30,728 bases of DNA from Candidatus Falkowbacteria bacterium RIFOXYC2_FULL_47_12. GTDB lineage: Bacteria; Patescibacteriota; Patescibacteriia; Patescibacteriales; XYC2-FULL-47-12. Under the pieces are notes generated by a model, which worked only from the letters and a program-made list of their open reading frames with translations, ran no database searches and was not told where the DNA came from. Shown here in pieces: positions 1 through 6,856 of this stretch. The DNA lies in contig MFGL01000028.1 in NCBI GenBank assembly GCA_001778285.1, positions 5,624 to 36,351 on the forward strand. The letters run 5' to 3'. The position numbers were made by a program, and so were the translations under genes. Within the stretch, counting starts at the first letter, position 1; each line of letters begins with the position of its first letter.

Positions 1-754
1 CTTCGTTTTTTTCATTTAAAACTTTTCCGCGCTTGGGCGTAATATATTTTTTTAAAAATTCTTTCATTCCAACTTTTCCCACAAAGCAAATTCCCTGGCT
101 GTCTTTTTTCTCCGCCGTGTGTAAACCGAAATTTTTCGCCATTTTCCTCACTGCACTTTTTTTGTACCCGCCGACCGGAAACAAACAATGCCGCAGTTGA
201 CTTTGCTTTAATTGCCAGAGAAAATATGACTGGTCCTTCGTGTCATCAATTCCTCGCAACAGCTGAATTTTAAATTTGGAATTTGGGATTTTATTAGAAA
301 TTAGAAATTCGCCCGCCTGCATCGCTACGCGAAGCTTTGCGGGCAGGTCATTAGAAATTCTAGCGTAGTGCCCGGTAGCAACAAAGTTAGCGCCATTGTG
401 TAGCGCCCATCTTAAAAAATCCCCAAACTTAATCTTGGTATTGCACACTACGTCCGGATTCGGCGTGCGGCCAGCCTTGTACTCGCGGATGATGTAATTT
501 GCCACGTCTTTTTGGTAAGCATCAGACAAATCCAGCGTTTTAAAGGGAATGCCTAATTGCAGAGCGACTTTCATGGCATCGCGCCGCTCGTCCTTCCAGC
601 CACATGGCCCCCATTCCGGCTGCCAAATTTTGATGAATACGCCGGTGACGTTATAGCCCTCTTTGTGCAATAAAGCCGCGGCAACCGAGGAATCTACGCC
701 GCCGGAGAGGCCGACGAAGATTTTTGTTTTTTTATGCTTATTTTTTGTTTCCAT
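1..754 (-). CDS. mnmA: tRNA-specific 2-thiouridylase MnmA (3' part outside window)
   Basis: MnmA puts sulfur on U34 of Lys, Glu and Gln tRNAs in the cytoplasm. Seen: an N-terminal PP-loop SGGVDSSVAA (about residue 16 on), NPDVVCNTKIKFG with the first catalytic Cys, GHYARI, LLRGIDDTKDQSYFL, and GICFVG with the second catalytic Cys. About 251 codons are present of the ~360 usual for the family; the reading frame is open to base 1. The ATG at 752-754 is chosen because the PP-loop follows directly. Between GHYAR and LLRG lie about 32 residues where the family has about 15; the extra part is encoded by a palindromic repeat with AT-rich flanks (301-360) that stays in frame. The gene diverges from the DoxX gene at 844. 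Confidence 0.95.
   Translation of the reverse strand, partial: METKNKHKKTKIFVGLSGGVDSSVAAALLHKEGYNVTGVFIKIWQPEWGPCGWKDERRDAMKVALQLGIPFKTLDLSDAYQKDVANYIIREYKAGRTPNPDVVCNTKIKFGDFLRWALHNGANFVATGHYARISNDLPAKLRVAMQAGEFLISNKIPNSKFKIQLLRGIDDTKDQSYFLWQLKQSQLRHCLFPVGGYKKSAVRKMAKNFGLHTAEKKDSQGICFVGKVGMKEFLKKYITPKRGKVLNEKNE
301..360. repeat. GC-rich palindromic repeat inserted in mnmA, flanked by 10-bp direct repeats
   Basis: A 40-bp block (311-350) with terminal inverted repeats GCCCGC (311-316) and GCGGGC (339-344) is bounded by two identical copies of TTAGAAATTC (301-310 and 351-360). The block keeps the mnmA frame and has no stop codon in it. The direct repeats look like a target duplication, but AT-rich words of the same kind also lie next to it (270-300), so they could be units of a compound repeat. 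Confidence 0.8.
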
Positions 755-801
755 AACTCAACCATTAAACCACAAAAAATATACAAAATCAATAAACGTG
801 C

Positions 802-807
802 TATACT
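802..807 (+). promoter_or_regulatory. possible -10 box of the DoxX gene
   Basis: TATACT lies 37 bp before the ATG at 844, in the divergent spacer with mnmA. No good -35 is visible at 17 bp, so this is tentative. Confidence 0.35.
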
Positions 808-843
808 AACTTTAGCGTTTTCTAACTTATTAACATCACATAT

Positions 844-1233
844 ATGGATACAGCCTTTCTCATCGGCCGGATACTCTTTGGCGGCTACTTCATCATCAGC
901 GGGCTCAACCATTTTATGAAAGCCGCGCCCCTATCCGACTATGCCCGCAGCAAAAACGTGTCTTCGCCCAAAGTCGCGATTTTTATCACCGGCGTTATGA
1001 TGCTTTTAGGCGGATTAGGCATACTCTTGGGAACGTTTATCGCCGCGTCCGTCATTTTGCTCGTTGTCTTTTTGGTGGTAGTTGCTTTTGTCATTCATGA
1101 TTTCTGGGACGTCAAAGACGAGCAGATGCGCATGATGGAAAAAATTAATTTTATGAAAAATATCGCTCTGGCCGGCGCCGCGCTCACCATGCTTGCAATT
1201 CCCGAACCCTGGTACGCCAGTTTGGTACTTTAA
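844..1233 (+). CDS. DoxX family membrane protein
   Basis: 129 aa, close to the usual 120-150 aa of DoxX proteins. Four hydrophobic segments are visible (about residues 5-22, 45-63, 64-85, 105-122), and the N-terminus LIGRILFGGYFIISGLNHF is the typical DoxX opening with its Gly-x-x-F/Y-x-x-x-G-x-x-H/K pattern. DoxX proteins are inner-membrane proteins linked in some bacteria to redox or thiol-stress complexes; the role here is not known. It is a single-gene unit between the divergent mnmA promoter region and a terminator at 1252-1282. No strong ribosome binding site precedes the ATG. Confidence 0.85.
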   Translation: MDTAFLIGRILFGGYFIISGLNHFMKAAPLSDYARSKNVSSPKVAIFITGVMMLLGGLGILLGTFIAASVILLVVFLVVVAFVIHDFWDVKDEQMRMMEKINFMKNIALAGAALTMLAIPEPWYASLVL

Positions 1234-1251
1234 GAAAGAAGCCGATAAAAA

Positions 1252-1282
1252 AACAGCCCTGCCATGCTTGGGGTTGTTTTTT
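1252..1282 (+). terminator. rho-independent terminator after the DoxX gene
   Basis: AACAGCCC (1252-1259) pairs with GGGTTGTT, with one G-U pair, and a T-run follows. It lies between two convergent genes. Confidence 0.7.
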
Positions 1283-1285
1283 ATT

Positions 1286-1876
1286 TTACTTCCCTCGCCG
1301 TCCCAACCGCTCAACGAGCCGCAGCCACTTCTCGCGTTTTTTTTCTGAAGCTTCGCTCACACCGGCCAGGCAAGTTCGCCGTACCGGTGAAAATCCGCAG
1401 TAACGCAAAACGCCGTATTTGAGCGCGACCCAGAAACTGTCGCGCAAAAATATACCGTACAGCCACTGGGGGCCGTCTTGCGTATAGATAACGCGCGCCG
1501 AACGGCCGTTGAGCAGGCGCACGGGAATGAAATTCAAAAACGGCAGCAAGCGTTTTTTGTGCGCGTAGGCGACCCCAGGTGTGAAGACGCGCTCAAAATA
1601 ACCCTGCAGAAGCGACGACCGCGAAAGCCACCACACCGGTGTAACAATGACGAGGTGTTCGCACCACTTAACCAAATCCGGCTGCGGTTTCAAGTCTGCC
1701 TCAATTTTCATGCGCTTGCTATAGCCGAAACGCAGTACCGGATCAAATTTGAGCTCGCCCAGATGCACTAAGGCAACCTCGTGTCCACCGGCCCGTGCGC
1801 CCTTGGCATAGCGCTCGGCCAGCGCGCGGCTGAAACTTTTATCATAAGGATGGCCGTTGATAATTAAAATGCGCAT
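1286..1876 (-). CDS. NAD(P)H-dependent oxidoreductase, flavodoxin-like fold
   Basis: 196 aa, the normal length for the Flavodoxin_2 (NQO1/MdaB/KefF-type) family. The start MRILIINGHPYDKSFSRALAERY is the family's flavin-binding opening (NGHP followed by S). A central HLVIVTPVWWLSRSSLLQGYFERVF segment matches the family's conserved P-W-W-...-P-x-x-L-K-x-(W/Y)-F-(D/E)-R-V-(F/L) region that contacts flavin, with Arg-Ser replacing the usual Met/Pro. Such enzymes reduce quinones or other electrophiles with NAD(P)H. It ends 9 bases before the DoxX terminator on the other strand and follows the 1878-2564 gene closely (1 bp), so the two are probably co-transcribed. Confidence 0.85.
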   Translation of the reverse strand: MRILIINGHPYDKSFSRALAERYAKGARAGGHEVALVHLGELKFDPVLRFGYSKRMKIEADLKPQPDLVKWCEHLVIVTPVWWLSRSSLLQGYFERVFTPGVAYAHKKRLLPFLNFIPVRLLNGRSARVIYTQDGPQWLYGIFLRDSFWVALKYGVLRYCGFSPVRRTCLAGVSEASEKKREKWLRLVERLGRRGK

Positions 1877-1877
1877 A

Positions 1878-2564
1878 TTACAATTTACAGCGGAGCGCCG
1901 CTAAATTTTTTACTAGCTTTTTTTCGTCATGCCGGCAACGCCATTCCAGCTCGCTCGCCTTAGCATGCGCCTGCTCGTACGTTAAACCCAAAGCCATTTG
2001 TCCGCGCTCATAGAGTTCATGCAGCATAACCAGCGGCCGCTCGGCTGACATAACATCATCATCAATCCAAATCTCATTGGCAGGCACGAACTTATAAACT
2101 AAATCATGCCCGCCCTCGGTAAAATCAACGTTTAAAATACTGCGCGTCAACCGGCCGCGCACGAGCCACACCGACAGCTCTCCGATTTGTCCCAGCGGCC
2201 GTATGTGGATTTTGTTCACGTCTAATTGGCCGTTAACTCGTCTGACTTTCGCCAAATCACCGGCTTTGGTACGTTCGGATTGCTCTTTTTGGTCAGCTTG
2301 CCGCAAAGCATAGTGATACGTTTTGCCCTCTCGCATTAATTTCCATTCAACTAATAAATGGTCAATAAAAAATCCCCGTTCGTTCGGCATTGCTTCTTTG
2401 TCCAGCCAAAATTCATTGACCGGAATATAGGAAAAACGATAATGCTGGCCGAAATTGGTAAACTCCTCGTCTAATTCGCGCCGAATGCAGTTTCCGTCCA
2501 CCTGCCAAATCACAATATCCCCGCGTTGACTTAATTTTTTAAGATAAAACTTTTTCCGGCTCAT
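1878..2564 (-). CDS. hypothetical protein with two copies of the same domain
   Basis: 228 aa if started at the ATG at 2564 (MSRKKFYLKK); a longer frame to 2645 would overlap the divergent trmB start, so the short form is preferred. Two similar halves are visible: residues about 14-98 (begins GDIVIWQVDGNCIRRELDEE) and about 125-205 (begins GELSVWLVRGRLTRSILNVD). Each has an alternating strand block, V/A-N-E-x-W-x-D/L-x-x-x-M/A-x-x-E-R, and then a helix; copy 2 carries LHELYERGQMALGLTYEQAH, copy 1 has a degenerate HLLVEWKLMREGKTYHYAL. The His-Glu plus later His is suggestive of a metal site in copy 2 only, but no function is recognised. Probable first gene of a two-gene unit with the flavodoxin-fold gene. 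Confidence 0.7.
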   Translation of the reverse strand: MSRKKFYLKKLSQRGDIVIWQVDGNCIRRELDEEFTNFGQHYRFSYIPVNEFWLDKEAMPNERGFFIDHLLVEWKLMREGKTYHYALRQADQKEQSERTKAGDLAKVRRVNGQLDVNKIHIRPLGQIGELSVWLVRGRLTRSILNVDFTEGGHDLVYKFVPANEIWIDDDVMSAERPLVMLHELYERGQMALGLTYEQAHAKASELEWRCRHDEKKLVKNLAALRCKL

Positions 2565-2624
2565 ATAGCCACAGTATAGCATTAAATTGACAGGCCGCGA
2601 AAACTTCACGATAATAACCGTACT

Positions 2625-3350
2625 ATGCCGCGCAAAAAATATCAAAAAATTTCCGAACTAAAAACCTTTGCCAATGTTTTGCAACCGGCCAAACCAAAAA
2701 GAATAAACTGGCACGCTATCTTTAGCAATGACAGGCCGCTCATTCTGGAGCTTGGCTGCGGCAGTGGAGTATACACGCGTGAATTGGCAAAACTGTTTTT
2801 GAAAAAAAACTTTGTCGGCGTAGACACCAAAGGCGCGCGCCTGTGGCAGGGCGCAAAAATTGCGCTGGCGGATAATCTGACGAACGTACATTTTCTGCGC
2901 GCGCGTGTTGAAAATATAGAAAGCTATTTCGCTCTCCTCCCCCTTGCTAAGGGGGAGGCCGGGAGGGGGTCAGTTTCGCAAATCTGGCTCACCTTTCCCG
3001 ACCCGTTTCCCAAAAAGCGGCAGGCCAAGCATCGCCTCACCGCGCCGAAATTTTTAGAAATGTATAAAAAAATCCTTGCGCCCGGCGGAGAACTGCATTT
3101 GAAAACCGATGATTTGAATTTGTTGAATTACTCGGTTGAAACCCTCATCAACGCCGGCTTTCGCGTTACTGAAATAATCAATAACCTCTATGTTTTTCCA
3201 GTATTGTCATTCCCGCCCGCCTTGCCGCGAGGCAGGCGAAAGCGGGAATCCAGAAAAAAAACAAACGAAATTTTGTACATCCAAACCGTCTATGAGAAAA
3301 AACATCTGGCGCAGGGAAAACAAATTCACTATTTGAAAGCGATGCGGTAA
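2625..3350 (+). CDS. trmB: tRNA (guanine-N7)-methyltransferase TrmB
   Basis: 241 aa; makes m7G46 in the variable loop of tRNAs from S-adenosylmethionine. Seen: SAM motif LELGCGSG (residues 41-48), NFVGVDTKG (62-70), and the family signature TFPDPFPKKRQAKHRLT (123-139), then PGGELHLKTDD. Two stretches do not fit the family: residues about 103-117 and about 194-212, both encoded by palindromic repeats (2936-2958 and 3209-3249) that leave the frame intact. The first falls just before the catalytic TFPDPFPKK loop, the second in a loop before the C-terminal strand. Ends at a terminator. Confidence 0.95.
   Translation: MPRKKYQKISELKTFANVLQPAKPKRINWHAIFSNDRPLILELGCGSGVYTRELAKLFLKKNFVGVDTKGARLWQGAKIALADNLTNVHFLRARVENIESYFALLPLAKGEAGRGSVSQIWLTFPDPFPKKRQAKHRLTAPKFLEMYKKILAPGGELHLKTDDLNLLNYSVETLINAGFRVTEIINNLYVFPVLSFPPALPRGRRKRESRKKTNEILYIQTVYEKKHLAQGKQIHYLKAMR
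2936..2958. repeat. palindromic repeat inside trmB (first)
   Basis: Perfect 10-bp inverted repeat CCTCCCCCTT / AAGGGGGAGG with a 3-nt loop, continued by GCCGGGAGGGGGT. Translated in frame into Leu-Pro-Leu-Ala-Lys-Gly-Glu-Ala-Gly-Arg-Gly, foreign to TrmB. Confidence 0.8.
3209..3249. repeat. palindromic repeat inside trmB (second)
   Basis: Nested hairpin: outer ATTCCCGC (3209-3216) with GCGGGAAT (3242-3249), inner TGCC / GGCA. It resembles the dispersed ATTCCCGC...GCGGGAAT elements seen between genes in many bacterial genomes. Here it is translated without breaking the frame. Confidence 0.85.
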
Positions 3351-3357
3351 AAAACAA

Positions 3358-3389
3358 AAAATCCCGCTTTATTTTTTCGGGATTTTTTT
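3358..3389 (+). terminator. terminator after trmB
   Basis: ATCCCG / CGGGAT stem followed by T7. Confidence 0.85.
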
Positions 3390-3391
3390 GC

Positions 3392-3417
3392 TATAAAGGG
3401 GCCCGCAAGGGGCTTTA
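3392..3417 (-). terminator. second, bidirectional-looking hairpin between trmB and the 3460 gene
   Basis: ATAAAGGGGCCC / GGGGCTTTAT stem-loop. The GGGGCCCGCAAGGG core is nearly the same as the terminator at 6827-6854. It may end the minus-strand transcript from 4122. Confidence 0.5.
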
Positions 3418-3459
3418 TTCCATATCAGTATACACCAAAAAAAATTTTGTCAAAATTTT

Positions 3460-4122
3460 TTATACAACATTCGTCTCGCTCCACACCCAGCCGGCTAAAA
3501 CGAAAATCAAGAGTAAAAACAGCGCGAACTCTTTGGTAATGGTGGGCGGCAACCCGCCAAAATCAATGTGAGGTAAATTATCAGTAGTTTCCAAATACAG
3601 CGGCAGCGCATCTGCCGCTTCCACGCCCTCTTCCAGTTTGGTGGCCGCGATTTGGGGGATGGTCGCGTCATTGACGCGAAACGAAAACGGCGCCGAAACC
3701 TTGCTCGCCGCGCCGCGGCTATTAACCGCCTGCACGTAGACGCTGTGCGTATCGCGCGCCAGAAGCCACTTCGGCTCGTAGGTGAATAACGCCACGCTGT
3801 TGCCGGATTCGGCCACCCGCACATTGTCAACCAAAATATCGTCAATAAAAATACGCAGTAATGCGTTGTTCGGCGCTAACCCCACGATTAACGGCTTGCG
3901 CGCCGGCTCTACAGCACCGTCATGGACTTCAAGCACTATGGGGTCAATGGCGAACGCCTGCGTGCTCGTGGCCGGCCGCGCGCGCGTCACGCGTTCAATG
4001 ATATCACGCACCTCGCTCACCGGCACGTCGGCGCGCATACTTTGAATGCCAAACAAAAAAAGGCCTCCAGCGCTTATGCCAATCAAAAGTCCTCCTTTGA
4101 TTAGACGCGTTGCCTTTTTCAT
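3460..4122 (-). CDS. membrane-anchored exported protein, unknown function
   Basis: 220 aa from the ATG at 4122 (MKKATRL); an upstream TTG at 4158 in the same frame is less likely. A Lys-rich N-terminus and hydrophobic segment (about residues 10-27, ending near MRADVP) look like a signal anchor or signal peptide. The middle (about 55-155) is beta-rich and Ig-like: FIDDILVDNVRVAESGNSVALF, then VYVQAVNSRGAASKVSAPFSFRV. A second hydrophobic helix lies at the C-terminus (about 195-213, EFALFLLLIFVLAGWVW). So the beta domain is probably outside the membrane and tethered at its C-terminal end. The gene follows yraN closely and is the last of a minus-strand run. No specific family is recognised. Confidence 0.7.
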   Translation of the reverse strand: MKKATRLIKGGLLIGISAGGLFLFGIQSMRADVPVSEVRDIIERVTRARPATSTQAFAIDPIVLEVHDGAVEPARKPLIVGLAPNNALLRIFIDDILVDNVRVAESGNSVALFTYEPKWLLARDTHSVYVQAVNSRGAASKVSAPFSFRVNDATIPQIAATKLEEGVEAADALPLYLETTDNLPHIDFGGLPPTITKEFALFLLLIFVLAGWVWSETNVV

Positions 4123-4161
4123 ATCTTTGTAGCGTAACCCATCTATCGCAAATGTCAAATT

Positions 4162-4533
4162 TCAGAGTATATTTTCGTAGTGCCGAATGCGCGCTGTTTT
4201 GTTTGCCTTGCTCACCAAAATAGTTATCACGTCCGCGCGCACGTCCCGGTGCCACACGCGCTCGCGGTACAAAAAACTGCCGATGGCTTTTTTCATGGCC
4301 TGTTGTTTTTGGTAGGTGACCGCCTCTTCGCCGCCGCCATACCAGTTTGAAGTGCGCGTTTTTACCTCCACAAAAATCAGCATATCTTCCCGGCGCGCGA
4401 CAATGTCTAATTCTTTGTAGCTCGCTTTGTAGTTGCGCCGGATTATTTCGTAGCCGCGGCGCTCAAGGTAGTCGCACGCCAGTTGCTCACCGTAGGCGCC
4501 GATAACTTTGTTTTTTGTACCATCAGAAGACAT
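4162..4533 (-). CDS. yraN: YraN / UPF0102 family endonuclease-like protein
   Basis: 123 aa, the normal length. Family pattern: GAYGEQLACDYLERRGYEI (12-30), RNYKASYKELDIVARR with the conserved Glu-x-Asp (41-43), and LIFVEVKTRTS (52-62), which has the E-V-K of a restriction-endonuclease-like fold. Members are linked by fold to Holliday-junction resolvases; their role is not settled. It lies downstream of the thioredoxin-CcdA gene after an AT-rich repeat arm. Confidence 0.92.
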   Translation of the reverse strand: MSSDGTKNKVIGAYGEQLACDYLERRGYEIIRRNYKASYKELDIVARREDMLIFVEVKTRTSNWYGGGEEAVTYQKQQAMKKAIGSFLYRERVWHRDVRADVITILVSKANKTARIRHYENIL

Positions 4534-4577
4534 TATTTTTAAATTGAAAGCCTCTTACCTGAAATTTTAATCTCTTT

Positions 4578-4616
4578 GGTATTCGCACATTCGTACCAAT
4601 TCGTAATTCGTAGGAG
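4578..4616. repeat. AT-rich repeat arm, ATTCGTA family, touching a stop codon
   Basis: Built of repeated ATTCGTA words: ATTCGCACATTCGTACC followed by AATTCGTAATTCGTAGG. On the minus strand the stop codon TAA of the 4617-5852 gene is followed at once by CTCCTACGAATTACGAAT. The same arrangement occurs at 30234-30271, and two inverted copies lie at 25797-25900. Confidence 0.85.
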
Positions 4617-5852
4617 TTACCCTAACATCACCCACCCGGGCTTAAAAATGAGCAAAATTCCTAAGATGAGAATGATAATGCCGCCGACCAAATTTGCCGC
4701 GCGCACGTACTTTTTGGTCACACCGACCAATTGCAAGGTAAGCATGGCGATGATAAAAATAACTGCGTCGTCCAGCATGTACAAAATAATATAAAAAACC
4801 AAGTAGCCGTAATATTGCCAGTTTGCCAAATGCGCCGCGCTCAAAACCGACGTGTAAATCGCGGGCAGGCCGGCTGAACAAACCAGCTCAACCATATTTA
4901 CCGCCACCGCCAAGACGGCAACGCCAACAAGCGCCAGCCACAAACTTTGTTCCTGCACAATCTTCCTGATGCGGGCAGAAATTTTCTGCCGTTTGGTTTC
5001 ACTGGCGACTGCGCAGGCGCCGTCTTTTCTGACAAAAAATTCACGCAACTGATAAATACCGCTGCCGATAGCCACAGTACCGATGAGCAAGCGTATCCAA
5101 AACAAAAACCCGATGAACAAAAAGATATTGAGCCAGGCCGCCATAAAAAGAAAGTACACAAAGCCTGATACAAAAATAAAAACCGAGCCAATGAGCCACT
5201 GCCGGCGGCGATTTTTCATGCCCAAGAGCATGGAAATTAAAAACAGCAACACCCACATGGCGCAGGGGTTGAATCCGTCCACGATGCCGATGACGGCGGT
5301 GAGCGCGACTAACGACATTTTCTGCAATTCCAAGTGTCCGAAAAGCGGCACGTCCAGCGTTTGCTGCCGCGTATTCTCATCCCTGCCATAATCTGACCCC
5401 AATACCGTCTGTTGCGGCGCGATCAGTGCCCCAACCGGATCCGGGTCGCCAACGGCCGCATAGTACTCAACGGCGCGTCTGATGTCCGCGCCGCTCGTCT
5501 GGTCATTTAAGTAGCCGTTGATGACACGCTCGCCGATAAACGTCAGCGGCACGCCGCCGGAGCGTACCCCCATGGCCTGCGCCACCGTGCCGGCCAGGGC
5601 GGCGTTTTTGGCATTGTACCAAATCTCAAAATCACGCACGGTCAGGCTGGGAAACTCCGGCTGTAATTTTTCCAAAAAAATTGCCTCTGCCGCGCAGTGC
5701 GGACAGCCATCGCCGCGGAAAAAGTACACGGTGACCGGATGCTCTATGCGCTGGGCGTAAGTTGATTCTATAAAGGGCAAGAAAACAAAAAAACCAGAAA
5801 ACAAAAAAACAATAGCGATTTTAACAATTGTTTTTTTAAATATTATTTTCAT
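4617..5852 (-). CDS. thioredoxin-like domain fused to a CcdA/DsbD-type membrane electron carrier
   Basis: 411 aa. An N-terminal signal anchor (about 9-28) precedes an extracytoplasmic thioredoxin/glutaredoxin-like domain with GDGCPHC (Cys50, Cys53) and a cis-Pro region GGVPLTFIG (99-107). After a linker come about 6-7 membrane helices (about 180-410). Two lone cysteines, FNPC (Cys197) and VELVC (Cys325), sit in hydrophobic surroundings as the redox pair does in CcdA/DsbD. Likely role: passing electrons from cytoplasmic thioredoxin across the membrane to the exported thioredoxin domain; trxB at 8683 could feed it. Compared with DsbD the domain order differs: the thioredoxin domain is N-terminal. 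Followed by yraN. Confidence 0.85.
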   Translation of the reverse strand: MKIIFKKTIVKIAIVFLFSGFFVFLPFIESTYAQRIEHPVTVYFFRGDGCPHCAAEAIFLEKLQPEFPSLTVRDFEIWYNAKNAALAGTVAQAMGVRSGGVPLTFIGERVINGYLNDQTSGADIRRAVEYYAAVGDPDPVGALIAPQQTVLGSDYGRDENTRQQTLDVPLFGHLELQKMSLVALTAVIGIVDGFNPCAMWVLLFLISMLLGMKNRRRQWLIGSVFIFVSGFVYFLFMAAWLNIFLFIGFLFWIRLLIGTVAIGSGIYQLREFFVRKDGACAVASETKRQKISARIRKIVQEQSLWLALVGVAVLAVAVNMVELVCSAGLPAIYTSVLSAAHLANWQYYGYLVFYIILYMLDDAVIFIIAMLTLQLVGVTKKYVRAANLVGGIIILILGILLIFKPGWVMLG

Positions 5853-5863
5853 ACAATCTAATG

Positions 5864-6292
5864 TTATCTACGAATGACTCGCCACAAAATTAGCGCCACG
5901 CCCGCGCTAATCATCACATCGGCGATATTAAACACCGGCCACCAGACGAAATTCAAATAGTCAATGACGAAGCTATATTGCAGACGGTCGTAGAGGTTGC
6001 TGAGAGCGCCGCCGATGATAAATAAACAGCCAATTTCAATTAGCCCTCCATAGCAACGCAGTCGCTGCAGCAAGAAGACAACGAGCGCGACAATAATGAT
6101 GATGGTTAGCGGGATAATGACTACGTGCGGCAGGGGTATGCTAAAGGCAACAGCCTCGTTTTTGAAAAGCTCAAAGCTGAACCAGCTTTTGATAATGTCA
6201 ATTTTGGTGTGATAAAGACCGGCAAGCGCCCAATATTTTAAAATCCGGTCGCAGACAAACAAAAAAATGACGCTTGCAAACGCCGTGGTCAT
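5864..6292 (-). CDS. lspA: signal peptidase II (lipoprotein signal peptidase)
   Basis: 142 aa from the ATG at 6292, chosen because AAAGGAGG lies 8-10 bases upstream; a longer frame to 6367 would run into the dksA-like gene. Four hydrophobic segments. Conserved blocks: FKNEAVAFS (counterpart of NxGxxF), GGALSNLYDRL with catalytic Asp102 and FNIADVMISAGV with catalytic Asp125. It cuts lipoprotein signal peptides in the membrane. The gene starts 40 bp after the stop of the DksA-like gene and its own stop is 11 bp before the thioredoxin-CcdA start, so these genes probably form one operon. Confidence 0.95.
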   Translation of the reverse strand: MTTAFASVIFLFVCDRILKYWALAGLYHTKIDIIKSWFSFELFKNEAVAFSIPLPHVVIIPLTIIIIVALVVFLLQRLRCYGGLIEIGCLFIIGGALSNLYDRLQYSFVIDYLNFVWWPVFNIADVMISAGVALILWRVIRR

Positions 6293-6332
6293 TTTTTTAT
6301 ACCTCCTTTGTTCCATGAAAATGTGCATGCGA

Positions 6333-6719
6333 CTAAACGCTCTTTTGCAATTTAGATTTACAGGCAACGCAGGCGCTGGAAACCGGCCGCGCCAGCAAAC
6401 GCTTCGGATTTATTTCTCTGCCGCAGTATTTACAGACGCCGTAGGTTCCTTTTTCCACGCGCTTGAGCGCCGCTTCAATGTCTTGCAGCGCTCCCTCCAG
6501 CACTTTGCTCACCGAAAGATTGGTCGTATAAATATCAACCTCTTTGGCGTTGTCGTCATTAGCTACACCCAAATCGGTAAAGTTAGGCCGGCGCATTGCT
6601 TTGGCGTGCTTATCTTCTTTGGTAAAACTCGCCAGTTCCGCCATGACTTCCTTGCGCTTTTTCGTCAAATCCTTTTTTATTGGGGCGATAATTTTTTTAT
6701 CCATAGACATTTTGTTCAT
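6333..6719 (-). CDS. DksA/TraR-like C4 zinc-finger protein
   Basis: 128 aa. An N-terminal helical region (about 10-40) is followed by an acidic helix and then the C-terminal zinc finger GTYGVCKYCGREINPKRL...SSACVACKSK with the two CxxC pairs of the DksA/TraR family. Members bind in the secondary channel of RNA polymerase; many small ones act in stress control. A GGAGGAG lies 13 bases before the first ATG at 6719; a second ATG (6710) is also possible. First gene of the lspA operon. A promoter TTGTTT-N17-TATACT lies at 6765-6793. Confidence 0.9.
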   Translation of the reverse strand: MNKMSMDKKIIAPIKKDLTKKRKEVMAELASFTKEDKHAKAMRRPNFTDLGVANDDNAKEVDIYTTNLSVSKVLEGALQDIEAALKRVEKGTYGVCKYCGREINPKRLLARPVSSACVACKSKLQKSV

Positions 6720-6764
6720 AGTGTCAAGGCCACTCCTCCAGTTAGTGCATCAATTATAATCATC

Positions 6765-6793
6765 AGTATACACGAACACCATTATAAAAACAA
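6765..6793 (-). promoter_or_regulatory. promoter of the dksA-like/lspA operon
   Basis: On the minus strand: -35 TTGTTT (6793-6788), 17-bp spacer, -10 TATACT (6770-6765). Confidence 0.5.
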
Positions 6794-6825
6794 GAGATTT
6801 TCTCTTTATTCTTTCTTTGGGAATA

Positions 6826-6856
6826 AAAAAGGGGCCCTTGCGGGCCCCTTTATATT
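6826..6856 (-). terminator. terminator of the candidate ncRNA
   Basis: AAAGGGGCCC / GGGCCCCTTT stem with a 4-nt loop. On the minus strand a T6 tract follows directly; on the plus strand the T-run is weaker. Confidence 0.85.

Noticed and set aside
301..360. Frameshift or pseudogene state of mnmA because of the palindrome.
   Set aside because: Translated base by base, the frame stays open and both catalytic cysteine motifs follow in frame.
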